DNA of 64,000 nt from positions 94,974 to 158,973 of the forward strand of contig JAOPHQ010005155.1 of assembly GCA_030340625.1 (NCBI GenBank). Direction: 5' to 3'. The translations under genes were made by a program, and so were the position numbers. This document shows, piece after piece, positions 54,030 through 64,000 of this stretch; within the stretch, counting starts at the first letter, position 1; each line of letters starts with the position of its first letter. The notes below the pieces were generated by a model. It worked only from the letters and a program-made list of their open reading frames with translations. It was not told the DNA's origin and did no database searches. The stretch is from Merluccius polli. Lineage: Eukaryota; Chordata; Actinopteri; Gadiformes; Merlucciidae.

Positions 54030-54300
54030 CGCTCCAGAGGAGGAGCCGCTCGCTGCTCTCCCCGCACAACGGAGAGGCAGGGGCAGAAATAATGAGCTGC
54101 TTAACCACACCGTTCACTGCTTTTCTGTCATATTACAGCTGCCTTGTTTGTTTATCCCAGACAGATCTATATTTCACTTTTTTATTTATTTAATTCAATT
54201 ACTTTGATACAGACTAAAAGCCCCTCAGCCTAATAACATGCCAATTACAGTGAAGACCTACTTAGAATAAATATGAATATAATGCAGTCGCTTATTGCTT
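54030..54300. other. Possible conserved noncoding island
   Basis: CpG-containing start, then GAAATAATGAGCTGC, CAATTACTTTG and ATGCCAATTACAGTG. No frame. Confidence 0.25.
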
Positions 54301-54565
54301 TAAATACCGAGCGAGAGCCCCCCCCCGCCCCCCCACTGTTGTGACACACATTGATTCATTGTTGGTGCCTCGGCCTTAAAGGGCAATTAAGGAAGAATGA
54401 TTTGAGATCTTCACTTACGACTTATTTGTCAAACAAAGTGGGTGGCTTATCTTTCATAGTCCTACAATCAACAGAGAAAATCAAATAGATAATCCCCCTG
54501 ACAAAATATATTCCACATGTCAGACGAGGACCTACTGTGAAAATAAATAAATCGGCGGCAGAAGA

Positions 54566-54570
<5 letters not shown>

Positions 54571-54617
<47 letters not shown>

Positions 54618-54640
54618 GTCTATTTATGTCTATTTATAGA
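54571..54640. repeat. (TA)n followed by a 10-bp minisatellite
   Basis: TA run 54571-54613, then TATTTATGTC twice and a third partial copy (54611-54638). Confidence 0.94.
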
Positions 54641-54699
54641 CCTGTACAGTCTGGTAGATCTGTTTGCGATGTTCATAACGATCACGGCGAGCCAATCTA

Positions 54700-54965
54700 T
54701 TTCTGAGCACTCCGCTTGATGATCCTCACACATTTGCATTTCTTTGTCATTTGCATAGATACACTCTTGACATCCATACAGTAATGCAACCTCACTTTTG
54801 CAATTTATAAATGGACCCGGGCCCTGCGAGTTGTCCGGATCGAGCAACATATGTTCTCTAAATATGCATTGATTTATTACGGTTTTAGATAAATTATTCT
54901 CCGAAAGCCAAGTGTGTGCAATGGTTACTTAGGTAATGACCTGTCTACAGCGAAACATTCACTCA
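54700..54965. promoter_or_regulatory. Candidate regulatory island: octamer-SOX-octamer cluster
   Basis: Two ATTTGCAT octamers (54732-54739 and 54749-54756) lie in the same orientation with TCTTTGTC, a SOX-type core (CTTTGT), exactly between them. A further AATATGCATTG and GGTTTTAG lie within 150 bases. The layout recalls SOX-POU composite elements of neural and pluripotency enhancers, though octamer orientation differs from the canonical composite. Confidence 0.35.
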
Positions 54966-55428
54966 CATGGCTCTTCATAAATATCACATCGCCATATGGA
55001 GGAATTGCCGTAACTGCTTAGGATGCAGTCGTTTTTCTTCCACAAGCAACAGAGGAATTTAGTCTGATATGTCAGGGGCCGGCTAAGGTATCAGCTCATA
55101 CGTTGTTTCGTTTTTTTTTGGGGGGGGCGGTCCGCATGCCAAACACAACACCCGTGGAAAAGTCTGTATTTCAAATGAAAAGGTAAATGGATTTGTGATT
55201 TACGTTACTGTCATACAGAAAAGTTATGTTCCGACCGGAAAGCACAAAATAACAGAATTAAGCATTTCATTATTTTCTATGAAGAAGGATTGGTAGAATT
55301 AGGAAAGGGAAAGAGGCTCCTTCCCTTATTGAGACTTCAGAAAAACTAAGCGATCCCGAAGCTATAAAATTCCACAGCATGATATACGTTTGAACAAGAA
55401 ATAATAAAGAATAATACGACATTATCTA

Positions 55429-55429
<1 letters not shown>

Positions 55430-55483
<54 letters not shown>
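55430..55483. repeat. (TA)n microsatellite
   Basis: 54 bases of TA after CTATCTATC. Confidence 0.97.
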
Positions 55484-55486
<3 letters not shown>

Positions 55487-56735
55487 CTAGGTTTGCCGAA
55501 AAAACAAATAGAAGAGTTAATAATTTCTCTGCTGCAGCGTGTAGTTTGTTTAAGGAGCAGGGCTGGTAATGTTAAAGATAGCAGCAATAACAGTTTTATC
55601 GTCTCTCAGCCCTTTAACTGCCTCCTTGTCCTCGGGCCCCGCAGGATAAAGGGACGAACCAGGGCCAACTGCCTCGCAAGGTGCATATAAAACCTAAGTG
55701 CTTACCTTCTATAAAATGAGTAAACCTCTTCTGTTTTGTCACTCGGGTGCTGAACTTGAACCCCCTTTTAAAGCAGGTAATTTATTCTTCATGAGTTTAC
55801 AGGAAAGTCAACAGTACCGCGCGCCTCGCTTCTCGTCTCTTAAAATAAGAAAATAAAAAGTAAAAAACACACATGGCCTACCTCATGCGGGACCGGTTAG
55901 CATTCATCACTAGACGGACGAGAACATTAAAGTTCACGGGCAAATGATTGATGCAATCTTTGCATGATGCGCATAAGACTCGAGGTAAAGTGGGAATATT
56001 TGATGTCAAGGATTCAAGTCATCTGTGGAAATTACTTTTGGGGGAGAGTTAGGAAGAAATGTGTTGCCTTTGTCGTAACTTTCTGTTTTGCCTGATGAAA
56101 AATGTGGTTCACACAGTATAAAAATAAATATATATTTTTTAATTAGGGTACAGTACATAACATACTTTTACCAATACACAGATTAAGTTGTGATTGGCTA
56201 GTATCTGCATCATACACTGTGTGGTTGTAGGATTGGTGGTTTGATACCGACACTAATCTAACGGACTACTTGTGTACAGTATGTCTCCATTGGTTGATGA
56301 TTCGGTTTGCTGACATTGACCCTACTAGCCAACAGTAAGTCGAACATCCAGCGTCCTTATTCTTGTTCGGGGGGCCATTCTGACATCTCTTCAGATAGTT
56401 TGTGTTTATTATTTGGACGCGGTGAACCCTCTGGGCTGCTGGACACAACACATGGCGCGGCCCCGATGGTTGGGACTCCATCCCGGTGTTTGCCGCCCCG
56501 GGCGCACAGTAGCCGCCAGTAAACCGATCTGGTTCTCTTCATTCTCCTGACCTTGTCATTTGACCTAGTAGGCTCAGCTGTTAAACCCAACACCCGTTGG
56601 ATAGCAACGGCAGTCCTTAACAACCATCCCAAGGCCGCCGTAGGGGAATTATCATGCACATAACCATAATTCTGCCTCCGCCGCCGCCATTTTGAGCAGT
56701 GTTGTGCGTAAATGAGTTAGGTGTTGGTTGGGGGT
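55484..56735. other. Unique noncoding DNA
   Basis: No gene, repeat or recognised element. Frames at 55493-55690 and 56266-56659 have no domain. GGTTTGATACC near 56239 is B-box-like but lacks an A box. Confidence 0.42.
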
Positions 56736-56738
56736 CGT

Positions 56739-56753
56739 GGGGGGGGGGGGGGG
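56739..56753 (+). repeat. Poly-G run
   Basis: 15 G. Confidence 0.95.
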
Positions 56754-56947
56754 AAGGCGATGTTTGACCTTGTTTCCACTCATAAATCCTATTTGATCAT
56801 CCATCATCCAGTCAATTATTTGTCATTTGGTTGGTGATCAACTGCTTGGGGGGATGAGTTGTGTGTCCAGGGGACCCCCACAAGTCAATCCCTGGCTCCT
56901 CTGCTGGGACCTCACCGTTGCCCTCAGCTCAATCAGACACACTTCCC

Positions 56948-56970
56948 CCACCCACCCACCCACCCACCAC
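56948..56970. repeat. (CCCA)n repeat
   Basis: About five CCCA units. Confidence 0.93.
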
Positions 56971-57129
56971 CCTGCCTTTATCAAGCTAGCATATGCACAC
57001 CGCACCTCAGGTCCAGAGAAACAAAAGGCGTGGGTGCACTGTGGTGGCCCATGCAGGAAAAACATTTTTTTTAAAAAGGAGATATTATAGACGGTCATTT
57101 TAGTGGATGGAGAGAAGGATTTTATTTTC

Positions 57130-57180
57130 CGTGGTGGTAGTAGTAGAAGTAGTAGCAGCGTTAAAAGTACTATTGACACT
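57130..57180. repeat. (GTA/GTG)n trinucleotide patch
   Basis: GTGGTGGTAGTAGTAGAAGT and related units. Confidence 0.75.
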
Positions 57181-57353
57181 GTAGTGATAAAAGTATTATT
57201 ATTTCGCGTATTTGTACCACTATAGTCTCCACACTGATCGGAGGTGACCCGAAGCGCTGTGATGATACGTACACTGTTTTTCCACAAGAGGGGGAGCTCC
57301 TAACGTGCTAGTTTTCGAGGAGCGATGGGAAGCGAGGCAGGGAGCGCGGGGCT

Positions 57354-57376
57354 GGGGGGGGGGGGGGGGGGGGGGG
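57354..57376 (+). repeat. Poly-G run
   Basis: 23 G. Confidence 0.95.
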
Positions 57377-57379
57377 ACA

Positions 57380-57700
57380 ACATGCCGGAGAACTGGAGCC
57401 GGCCATGGGAGTCAGGCCCGGGTGAGGATCTGACTAATGCCGACGTGGAGTTTGGGTTTTTCCTCCTTTAATTCCTTCCTTCACCCATGTTCCTCGCTGC
57501 CTCCAGTCTGTCACTGTGAAGGGGGCATTATGGGCCTGAGAAGATCAACCCATCTAAAGAGGGATTTGAAACCTTTCACCTCTCAACTGCTGCTCAGAGA
57601 GAGGAGGAGGAGGAGGAGGAAGGAAGGAGAAGCCCCCCCTGGCCTTATAGATGCTCACAAGTCATGCTCTTTCTGAAGAGGTGTTAATATCCCTAACACC
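57380..57700. other. Unique DNA with a (GAG)n patch
   Basis: GAGGAGGAGGAGGAGGAAGG at 57602-57622. No gene seen. Confidence 0.4.
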
Positions 57701-57704
57701 CGTA

Positions 57705-57855
57705 CACCCAAGTACACATGTGTACACAGGCACGCACTTGAACACCATGCACACACACACACACACACACAGAAATACAAGTACACACACACTTTGCGCG
57801 CACACACACACAAACTTAAACACTTGCACACACACAGAGACACACACATACACAC
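57705..57855. repeat. Interrupted (CA)n array
   Basis: CA runs at 57748-57772 and shorter ones to 57855, separated by AAATACAAGT, CTTTGCGCG and ACTTAAACACTTG. Confidence 0.92.
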
Positions 57856-57949
57856 TACCTTTTGTCTGAAATAAGTCCTTATTTGCAGCAGCTATAGTTC
57901 TGCTCAGTGTTTGGACGTACATATTTTTGTGTCCGTATCAAATACAAGC

Positions 57950-58320
57950 GAAGCAATTCAGCGTCCGGAGAGATGCAGCCCGCAAAATGCCAGGGCACCC
58001 ATGGCATCAAGCTATAGTGAGCATCCTCCTTATAACACAGGCCTCTTATTAGATTACTTATAACAAGCGTTTTATTGAATAGTTTGTCAATCTAATCAGA
58101 AAGGCTATGATAAACTCTGCTCATGAGCGAATTAGTCCCCCGTTCTTTTTTTCCAGTGCAGCAAAATCCATAAAGCCGATGGAGAAGCTAAGCACATGGA
58201 CGGTCTTAAAAACATTACAGGATCGGATGGAGGCCAGGGACTTGCACAGGGAATGGACTTCTGTTATGAGGGATTGATCAGTGTGTCGCTTGAAATAATT
58301 AGCAATGATTTTTGCTGCTG
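57950..58320. other. Possible conserved noncoding island
   Basis: About 370 repeat-free bases with CTCTTATTAGATTACTTATAAC, GTCAATCTAATCAGAAAGG and GAAATAATTAGCAATG (cores only quoted). TTCTTTTTTTCCAG at 58141-58154 resembles a splice acceptor, but the frame after it is not recognisable. Otherwise enhancer-like composition. Confidence 0.3.
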
Positions 58321-58391
58321 TTGTTGTTGTTGTTGTAGATACATGTACTGTATGTGTGCATGCATGCGTTTCTGTCAATAGTTGTTTGTGC

Positions 58392-58455
<64 letters not shown>
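58318..58455. repeat. (GTT)n and long (TG)n
   Basis: TGTTGTTGTTGTTG at 58319-58334 and a 58-base TG run at 58397-58454. Confidence 0.96.
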
Positions 58456-58459
58456 TGTA

Positions 58460-59240
58460 TATTGTGGTGCTCTTTTGTGTGATCATATTTTGATTCAATC
58501 TTTATGAAAATATATATTAGCTTAATTAACTTCAATGTAAAACTATCTCTGTTCTCCCTTTCGTGTGTTGGAATGAAAAAGGCTTTATTGCAAATTATAA
58601 TCAATTGCCGTATCATTTTTTTGTTTCTGTCACAGTATTCATTTATTTTTATAATCTTTGCTTCAAAGGGATGTTCACCCACGGTTAAAAATGTAGGACA
58701 GCATGTGACTTTAGCACTACAACCCCTGTGTCAGACTGAAAATAAATACATACACCATGTACTCATTAATTTAGCAAAACCTTGATGTGTTTGAGGCTGT
58801 CATGCTCGCAGAGACCTTTCAACAGATCTACAAAATCACATCCTAAGGGGATAACCCCCTGTCCACGCAGAATATATTTTGGTGCGTATGTTATGTTTTT
58901 TCATTTGATACAAAAAAAACACACATAACCCTATGATACCAACAATCATTAATCATCTTGTACTAATGACTTGGTCGGGCTTTCATGTGCGACTGACTGA
59001 TGTTAGGAAATTAACTCCCATGTCATTTGCTGGGGATTTTTTAAAGGCAAGGGACAAACAAACGCTAATAAGGTCTGTCACATTCAAAGAGGACTAGTCT
59101 TGTAAACATCGCTCTATGACCATGTATGATGTTTTCTGTGTGTGTGTGTATAAATATTTACATTTTTACATTTCAGAGGTTATACTTCACTATGCATCTC
59201 AGCTTTTTAAAAATAAATAAAATAAATGTAATGTTTTGAT
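58460..59240. other. AT-rich unique DNA
   Basis: AAATAAATAAAATAAATG near 59212 leads into the SINE. AGGGGATAACCCCCT near 58846 is a 5-bp hairpin. No gene seen. Confidence 0.45.
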
Positions 59241-59243
59241 ATA

Positions 59244-59500
59244 AATGGTAAATGGACTGAATTTATAGAGTTCTTCTCAGACCTGTGGCCACTCAAATCG
59301 CTTTACAATTATTGCCTGACGTACACACAGTCATACACCGATGGCTGTTTGTCAACCATGCAAGGCAACAGACAGCTCCTATAGGGACCACTTAGGGTTA
59401 GGTGGGACACCGCGACACTTAGCTAGGAGGAGCCGGGGATCGAACCGGCAACCTTCTGGTTGCCAGACAACCCGCTGTACCTTCTAAGCCATTGACGCCC
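59244..59500 (-). mobile_element. tRNA-derived SINE
   Basis: On the minus strand the element starts with a tRNA-like head at 59500: GGGCGTCAATGGCTTAGAAG, with A box TGGCTTAGAAGG and B box GGTTCGATCCC (59436-59446), 10 of 11 to consensus. The body passes through GCGATTTGAGTGGCCACAGG and ends AGTCCATTTACC near 59244. To my knowledge this is an abundant fish family (GATCGAACCGGCAACC with TGGTAAATGGACTG). Both promoter boxes are good, but body changes suggest an old copy. Confidence 0.82.
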
Positions 59501-61045
59501 TACAGCCGCTGCTGCCCTATGCCCCATTTAATGTATTTTGGCCGTCTATGTCCTTTCAATACGGATTGTAAAGTGAATGAAATTATGATAACGGCTTTAA
59601 ATCTTTCACCAAGAAGTGAGCAGAAGCAATTGACATATTCACAGTAGGGAGCGGCAATTTTGAAACGGCTAATACAAAACCCTATTGAATCGCGTTTGTG
59701 TCATCTGTATGCGTTGAGTGCATGAGTACACGATGACCTGAGCTTTATAAGTTTCCTCTGTCCAAAGCAATATGGTGCGGAAATGTATTTATGAAATAAG
59801 CCGGGATTTGTCGTGTGCATTTGGCAGATAGCCAAGGGCAACGAGGCTGCATCAACGCAGGTCGTAATGCTGTTTACACAGGCTCAATCAAATAAGTAAT
59901 GACAAACCACACTGTCCCGTTCCTAAAATTACGCACAGCATTTCTGTTAAATTGCCTTTATTGTTTGTTGGAGTTCATTCCTTGTGGTCAGGACATCTTT
60001 CTTTCTTTTTATTTTTTAACAAAAAAAAAAATTACACGAAATCCAGAGTGGTGGTGGTTGTGGTTGTTGTTGTTGCCCAAAGCAGTAATGTTTTATCTGT
60101 ACTTGTGCTGGCTCGAAAAACCTCGACAAAGCAAGAGGACTTAAATTGAAATGCTTTTTTTATTTTTATTTTTTCCCAAAGAGAGGTATGGAGTAGGGCT
60201 TGCATTGATATCACAAATAAAGGAATTCATTGAGAAAATGCTTCAGTAAAGTCATTTTTATGATCCTATACGTATCAACACACAAAACACGGACAACACA
60301 CAAAAAACCCCAACAATCCTTAATACCATCACTGTGTCCCATCCCACCCCTCCCAGCATTGTGAAAACATACTGTTTTTTTCTCTTTTTTTAAATTTTTT
60401 TAAAGAAGCTAACCGAGTTACAGCTAACTCAGTAACAGTGAATACAATGTGAAGAACATGAGATTTTAGCCACACACACACACACCCGTCGTGCTAACAA
60501 CAAAGCTGTGACACAACAACCGACAATGGCGCCCGACCTCCACAATATCAAATTGTACAATCAAGAGTTTATGAGCAAATGTTTCGGTGGACAAGGGAAC
60601 CTCGGGGCCGTGTTGCCTCAAGAAAAGGCAATTACTCGTATCGGTATTACGATGTGATGGACCCTATTTGCTGGCGAACCGGGAAACACACACTGCAATA
60701 CAGCGTCCGCCGAGGCTCGCTTCCCTAGACATAGACAATGTGGAAGAGTACTAAGGTAGGTCATTGAATGTGGAAGTACAGCCCAAGTTACTTCTGTCAT
60801 AGCTTTAATTTAGTTCAATTAAATTAAAAGGACATTTTTCCTGTAGGCCTATCTTTATTAACCACCACTAATTTGCTTAAGTGTTGCGTTTATTTTAAAG
60901 TGTTATACAATGACACGGTAAGTAGTCTGTCTTTGATTTATTTTAGTGTGTATAATAAAGGTCTAAGTAATGACACCATTGGGATCATTTAACACAGTGT
61001 TACACAAAGTTAACCTTAAATAGGGCTGACATTTTACACGCACAT
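59500..61045. other. Unique noncoding DNA
   Basis: A10 near 60021, (GTT)n patch 60049-60075, T-rich 60153-60173 and 60372-60400, CA patch 60470-60485. No domain in short frames. Confidence 0.45.
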
Positions 61046-61048
61046 TTT

Positions 61049-61441
61049 GGTAACACTATGATAACAGTTCAGTCGTAAGTCATTTATAAGCCTTTAGTTA
61101 ATGATTAACTAATCGTTAACAAAACATTAATTTATAAGCCTTTAGTTAATGATGAACTAATCATTAACAAAACATTAATTTGTAAGCCTTTAGTTAATGA
61201 TGAGCTAATCATTAACAAAACATTAATTTATAAGCCTTTAGTTAATGATAAACTAATCATTAACAAAACATTAATATGACATGGCTTGTAATGGCTAATC
61301 AACATCACACCTGGGGGTAAAATAGAGACCCTTTAACATCGCACTTAGTAATCAGCTACAAATGTATATTAATGTTATGTTAATTATTTGTTCATCATTA
61401 ACTAAAGACTTATGAATGACTGAACGTTATTATAAACATTA
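61049..61441. mobile_element. MITE containing four 48-bp tandem repeats
   Basis: The left end GGTAACACTATGATAACAGT (61049 onward) and the inverse of the right end (CGTTCAGTC, AAGTCTTTAGTTAATGATGA; right end at about 61441) give inverted arms of about 70 bases with gaps. Inside, a 48-base unit containing TAAGCCTTTAGTTAATGA repeats four times. The GGTAACACT start is shared with the MITE at 9866. The outermost right bases are diverged and no target duplication is clear. Confidence 0.7.
61084..61275 (+). repeat. 4 x 48-bp tandem array inside the MITE
   Basis: Copies begin at about 61084, 61132, 61180 and 61228, period exactly 48. They differ by one to three substitutions (for example GATTAAC, GATGAAC, GATGAGC, GATAAAC). 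The unit itself includes part of the MITE's inverted arm, so the arm sequence was amplified. Confidence 0.93.
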
Positions 61442-61444
61442 TAA

Positions 61445-61910
61445 TATTATATTATGGCTGTAATATATCAAATATTCATGGCTTCAATGATCCGGGTCTG
61501 AGTGAACCTTTACAGCGTTTAATTTATAAAAAGTGGCATTAACTAATCAAAAAGGTTATGGCTTAAATACGATAGGTCGGCCGCAATCCATGTTATTCAA
61601 ATATAGAATGGGCCCCATAGGAAATCAATGTGCTCATTTGCTCGGTAACATTGCAGGAAGTTGGTAGGCCAAGACACAAAGCAGATGGAGGCAATATAAG
61701 CAAAACAAATGGGAGACATCTTTCCCCCCCAGGAGAGCTGCCGTCACTTTTCAACACATCGGATCAGGCAGGACGAGGGCAGCTCCGCGGGAGGGGAGGG
61801 GGGTCCTTACGCTCACTCTTTTTTAAAATTTGTATTCTTTTTTTTTTACTCAAACCTTTCATTTCTCTTCGTCACGTAGCAGGAAGCAGTACAAGCGCTC
61901 CGTCATGCAG
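61445..61910. other. Unique noncoding DNA
   Basis: C8 near 61724, G-rich 61790-61803, T-rich 61820-61850. The frame 61630-62025 runs into the TG repeat and has no domain. Confidence 0.45.
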
Positions 61911-61914
61911 ATGG

Positions 61915-61963
<49 letters not shown>
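61915..61963. repeat. (TG)n microsatellite
   Basis: Nearly 50 bases of TG. Confidence 0.97.
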
Positions 61964-61967
<4 letters not shown>

Positions 61968-62193
61968 AGTAGTGCTTTCCGCCCCCCGTATTTCAGAAGT
62001 TAGACCTCACATCGCTGACGACTGACGCCACGGGACAGAGAGCGAGAGAGACTGAGAGAGAGGGAGAGAGAGGGGGTGAGTCATCAGCTATACATGACAC
62101 CCCTTCAAGTACTCTTCAATGGATACAAAAAATAGGGAATTATGTATTAATTATTGCATTTATTATCGCATTCTATGCATCTCGTTTTGTATT

Positions 62194-62216
62194 TATATAG
62201 GGTTAGGCTACAGCTA

Positions 62217-62226
<10 letters not shown>
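62194..62226. other. Perfect 13-bp hairpin at the edge of a TA tract
   Basis: TATATAGGGTTAG (62194-62206), loop GCTACAG, CTAACCCTATATA (62214-62226). All 13 pairs are Watson-Crick. The right arm merges into the (TA)n run. Confidence 0.85.
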
Positions 62227-62287
<61 letters not shown>

Positions 62288-62338
62288 TATGATTGAATTT
62301 AATATGTGTGGCATGTATATAACACAAATTGTGTGTGC

Positions 62339-62396
<58 letters not shown>
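62221..62396. repeat. Twin (TA)n tracts
   Basis: TA runs of about 50 bases at 62221-62270 and 62345-62396, with GATAGATAGATAGATA and a 60-base unique spacer between. Each is self-complementary and each pairs with the other. Confidence 0.96.
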
Positions 62397-62399
<3 letters not shown>

Positions 62400-62404
<5 letters not shown>

Positions 62405-62595
62405 GAAGCAGTTGCCTGCCAGTGTGTGTGTGTGGAAGTTGAGCCGACAGGTACATTCTTCATGTGTTTTACAGCTGGTCTCCTGACCGGTGTAGAGTGA
62501 CTTGCAGCGGGGCCAGCGCTGTGCTGTACTGTAGATGTAATACGTCCCAATAGAGCACCTGGGGAAGTAGACCAAGATGACACCTGGGGCTTACA
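62400..62595. other. Unique GC-balanced segment
   Basis: No recognised element or frame. Confidence 0.35.
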
Positions 62596-62880
62596 CACAC
62601 ACACACACACACACACACACTCCCATCGACTCCCCAAAACCTTGCTGGATAAATGCAATAACACCCAGTGGAGGTGCTCCTTGCACCACCTGGGTCCTCT
62701 GTGTGTATGTGTGTGTGTGTGTGTGTGTCCACATTCTGTCTGTGTGGCCATGTCACTGCCAATCAGGACTGCCTGTCACAGCACCCTACTGTGTGTGTGT
62801 GCATGGTATGTTAGTGTGCATGTGTGCGTATATAGTGTGTGTGTTAGTGTGTGTTTGTTCATGTGTGCTTGCTTGCATGG

Positions 62881-62922
<42 letters not shown>

Positions 62923-62935
62923 CCGTGCGCGTCTG
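62593..62935. repeat. (CA)n and (TG)n cluster
   Basis: CA run 62593-62621, TG runs 62700-62729, 62788-62800 and 62881-62918, joined by unique or degenerate TG sequence. Confidence 0.94.
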
Positions 62936-63049
62936 AGGGGAGATTGCACTGCCTCGTCCCCAACAGTTGGACAAGAGGAGACAGAGTGATGTGATGGAGG
63001 CTGCCACCTAACAGTCGCTAATAGCACCTGACACAACGCTACACACAGC

Positions 63050-63050
63050 A

Positions 63051-63119
<69 letters not shown>

Positions 63120-63150
63120 ACGGACACACACACACACACACACACACACA
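63050..63150. repeat. Long (CA)n pair
   Basis: CA 63052-63118 and 63124-63150, broken only by CCACGGA. Confidence 0.97.
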
Positions 63151-63205
63151 GCTTCCTTCCCCCACACCATCCCACCATCCCACACAGCAGGGGTTAGGAC
63201 ACACA

Positions 63206-63223
63206 CCGTGTGTGTGTGTGTGG
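63206..63223. repeat. (TG)n microsatellite
   Basis: Short TG run, complementary to the CA pair just before it. Confidence 0.9.
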
Positions 63224-63229
63224 GTTGCT

Positions 63230-63395
63230 GCCAGATGTGTAAACTGGAGGAGAGTCAACTTATCTCTGTTATATTCCAATTATTCACTCGTTATTTTTAA
63301 TTGTTAATAAGAGCTATGTCATATAATATTACTATAAATTAGTTAGTTTTTTTTATAACTTATTTGCTGCGGTACACATGTTATAGTAGCGTCTT
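63230..63395. other. AT-rich unique DNA
   Basis: Nothing recognisable. Confidence 0.5.
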
Positions 63396-63432
63396 CACAC
63401 ACACACATACACACACACACACACACACACAT
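63396..63432. repeat. (CA)n microsatellite
   Basis: CA with one TA interruption. Confidence 0.95.
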
Positions 63433-63434
63433 GG

Positions 63435-63800
63435 ACAACACAAGCATGTGTTATCCTTTATCCTATGCTATCCATCCCCCCTGATTAACGAGCGTATTAC
63501 GCTTGCATTCAAAGAAAGATTCGAAACATTCAAAGAATACAGTTCTTTATTTATTATTTTGCTGACAGTGGTGCCGTGTGCCCGTTGCAGACAGGAAGAG
63601 GAAGGCTGGGTGGGACAGGAAGGAAGGGGCGGGGGGTAGCGAGGCGGGGGGGGCGGGGCCTAAGTGAAGACGATCCATGCCGCCTATCTCCCAATGCCAA
63701 CTGACACTGCTGCTGACCTCTGAGCAGATGTTCCTTGTAATAATCTGCAGTTGAGAGAGGCATGCGCGCCAGGTGGAGATGCCGTGCTCCGCTCCCAAAT
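63435..63800. other. Unique DNA with a G-rich patch
   Basis: GGGGCGGGGGGTAGCGAGGC-type sequence at 63626-63658. No gene seen; the minus-strand frame 63547-63978 is a read through G/C runs. Confidence 0.42.
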
Positions 63801-63802
63801 GA

Positions 63803-63870
63803 CCCCCCCCCCCCCCCCACCCCTCACCCCCCCCCCCCCACCATCCCTCACCCCCCCCCCCCCCCCCACC
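63803..63870. repeat. Triple poly-C array
   Basis: C16 (63803-63818), C13 (about 63827-63839) and C17 (63851-63867), each followed by A-CC-type spacers with CCTCAC/CATCCCTCAC. The unit of C-run plus ACCNTC appears tandemly duplicated. Confidence 0.93.
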
Positions 63871-63942
63871 ATCTCCTTCCTCTTTATAAAACAAAAGGAG
63901 CCATTGAGGTATCCATTTCCAGTCATCCACAAAGATTGGGGC

Positions 63943-64000
63943 GTGTGTGTGTGTGTGTGTGTGCTTGTGTGTGTGCATGTATGTGTGTGTGTGTGTGTGT
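63943..64000. repeat. (TG)n array running off the window
   Basis: TG repeat with GCTTG, GCATGTATG interruptions, truncated by the window end. Confidence 0.95.

Noticed and set aside
58141..58200. Good splice-acceptor-like TTCTTTTTTTCCAG
   Set aside because: The sequence after it has no convincing protein and no matching donor; such acceptors occur by chance in T-rich DNA.

Overview
The window looks like noncoding nuclear DNA from a ray-finned fish (teleost). Evidence is the set of fossil mobile elements: a 5S-rRNA-derived SINE, several tRNA-derived SINEs (two ending in the fish-typical tail built around TTGGATAAAAGC), palindromic MITEs that begin GGTAACACTTTA, and a hAT-like MITE that begins CAGTGTTTCTCAA. 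The very heavy load of long dinucleotide repeats resembles genomes such as those of codfishes, but I cannot name the species.

I found no protein-coding gene, rRNA gene or functional tRNA gene. Nearly all longer reading frames are translations of (CA)n, (TC)n, (TA)n or poly-G/C, giving runs of Thr-His, Cys-Val, Ser-Leu, Tyr-Ile, Pro or Gly. The rest lack domains I recognise and lack convincing splice sites. The stretch is best read as a gene desert or the inside of a very large intron. Non-repetitive islands rich in homeodomain-type cores (TAATTA, TAATGA), octamers and TCF/LEF-type sites lie between the repeats. They look like the conserved noncoding elements that flank developmental regulators, but conservation cannot be shown from one sequence.

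Layout. 1-5.5 kb: microsatellites with two possible regulatory islands. 5.5-10.2 kb: a cluster of mobile elements (TIR element 5556-6033, tRNA-SINE 6381-6526, 5S-SINE about 8426-8740, hairpin repeat 9712-9772, 269-bp palindromic MITE 9866-10134). 10-20 kb: AT-rich unique DNA, then long C, G, TC and GA tracts and a purine-rich minisatellite. 20-28 kb: unique islands with a TA hairpin (22.84-23.03 kb), a hAT-like MITE (23435-23745) abutting a tRNA-SINE (23743-23932), and a possible CTCF-type motif at 26030. 28-44 kb: microsatellite-dominated, including a 0.55-kb pyrimidine tract (35.4-35.97 kb). 44-58 kb: possible regulatory islands, including an octamer/SOX/octamer cluster at 54732-54756. 58-64 kb: SINE 59244-59500, a MITE with four internal 48-bp repeats (61049-61441), twin TA tracts with a perfect hairpin, and dense CA/TG repeats to the end.

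No genes work together here. The content is repeats, transposon fossils and candidate regulatory DNA. Nothing seen supports a new biological system; the most unusual features are the density of long poly-G/poly-C runs, the perfect short hairpins, the palindromic elements and a few composite transcription-factor motifs.
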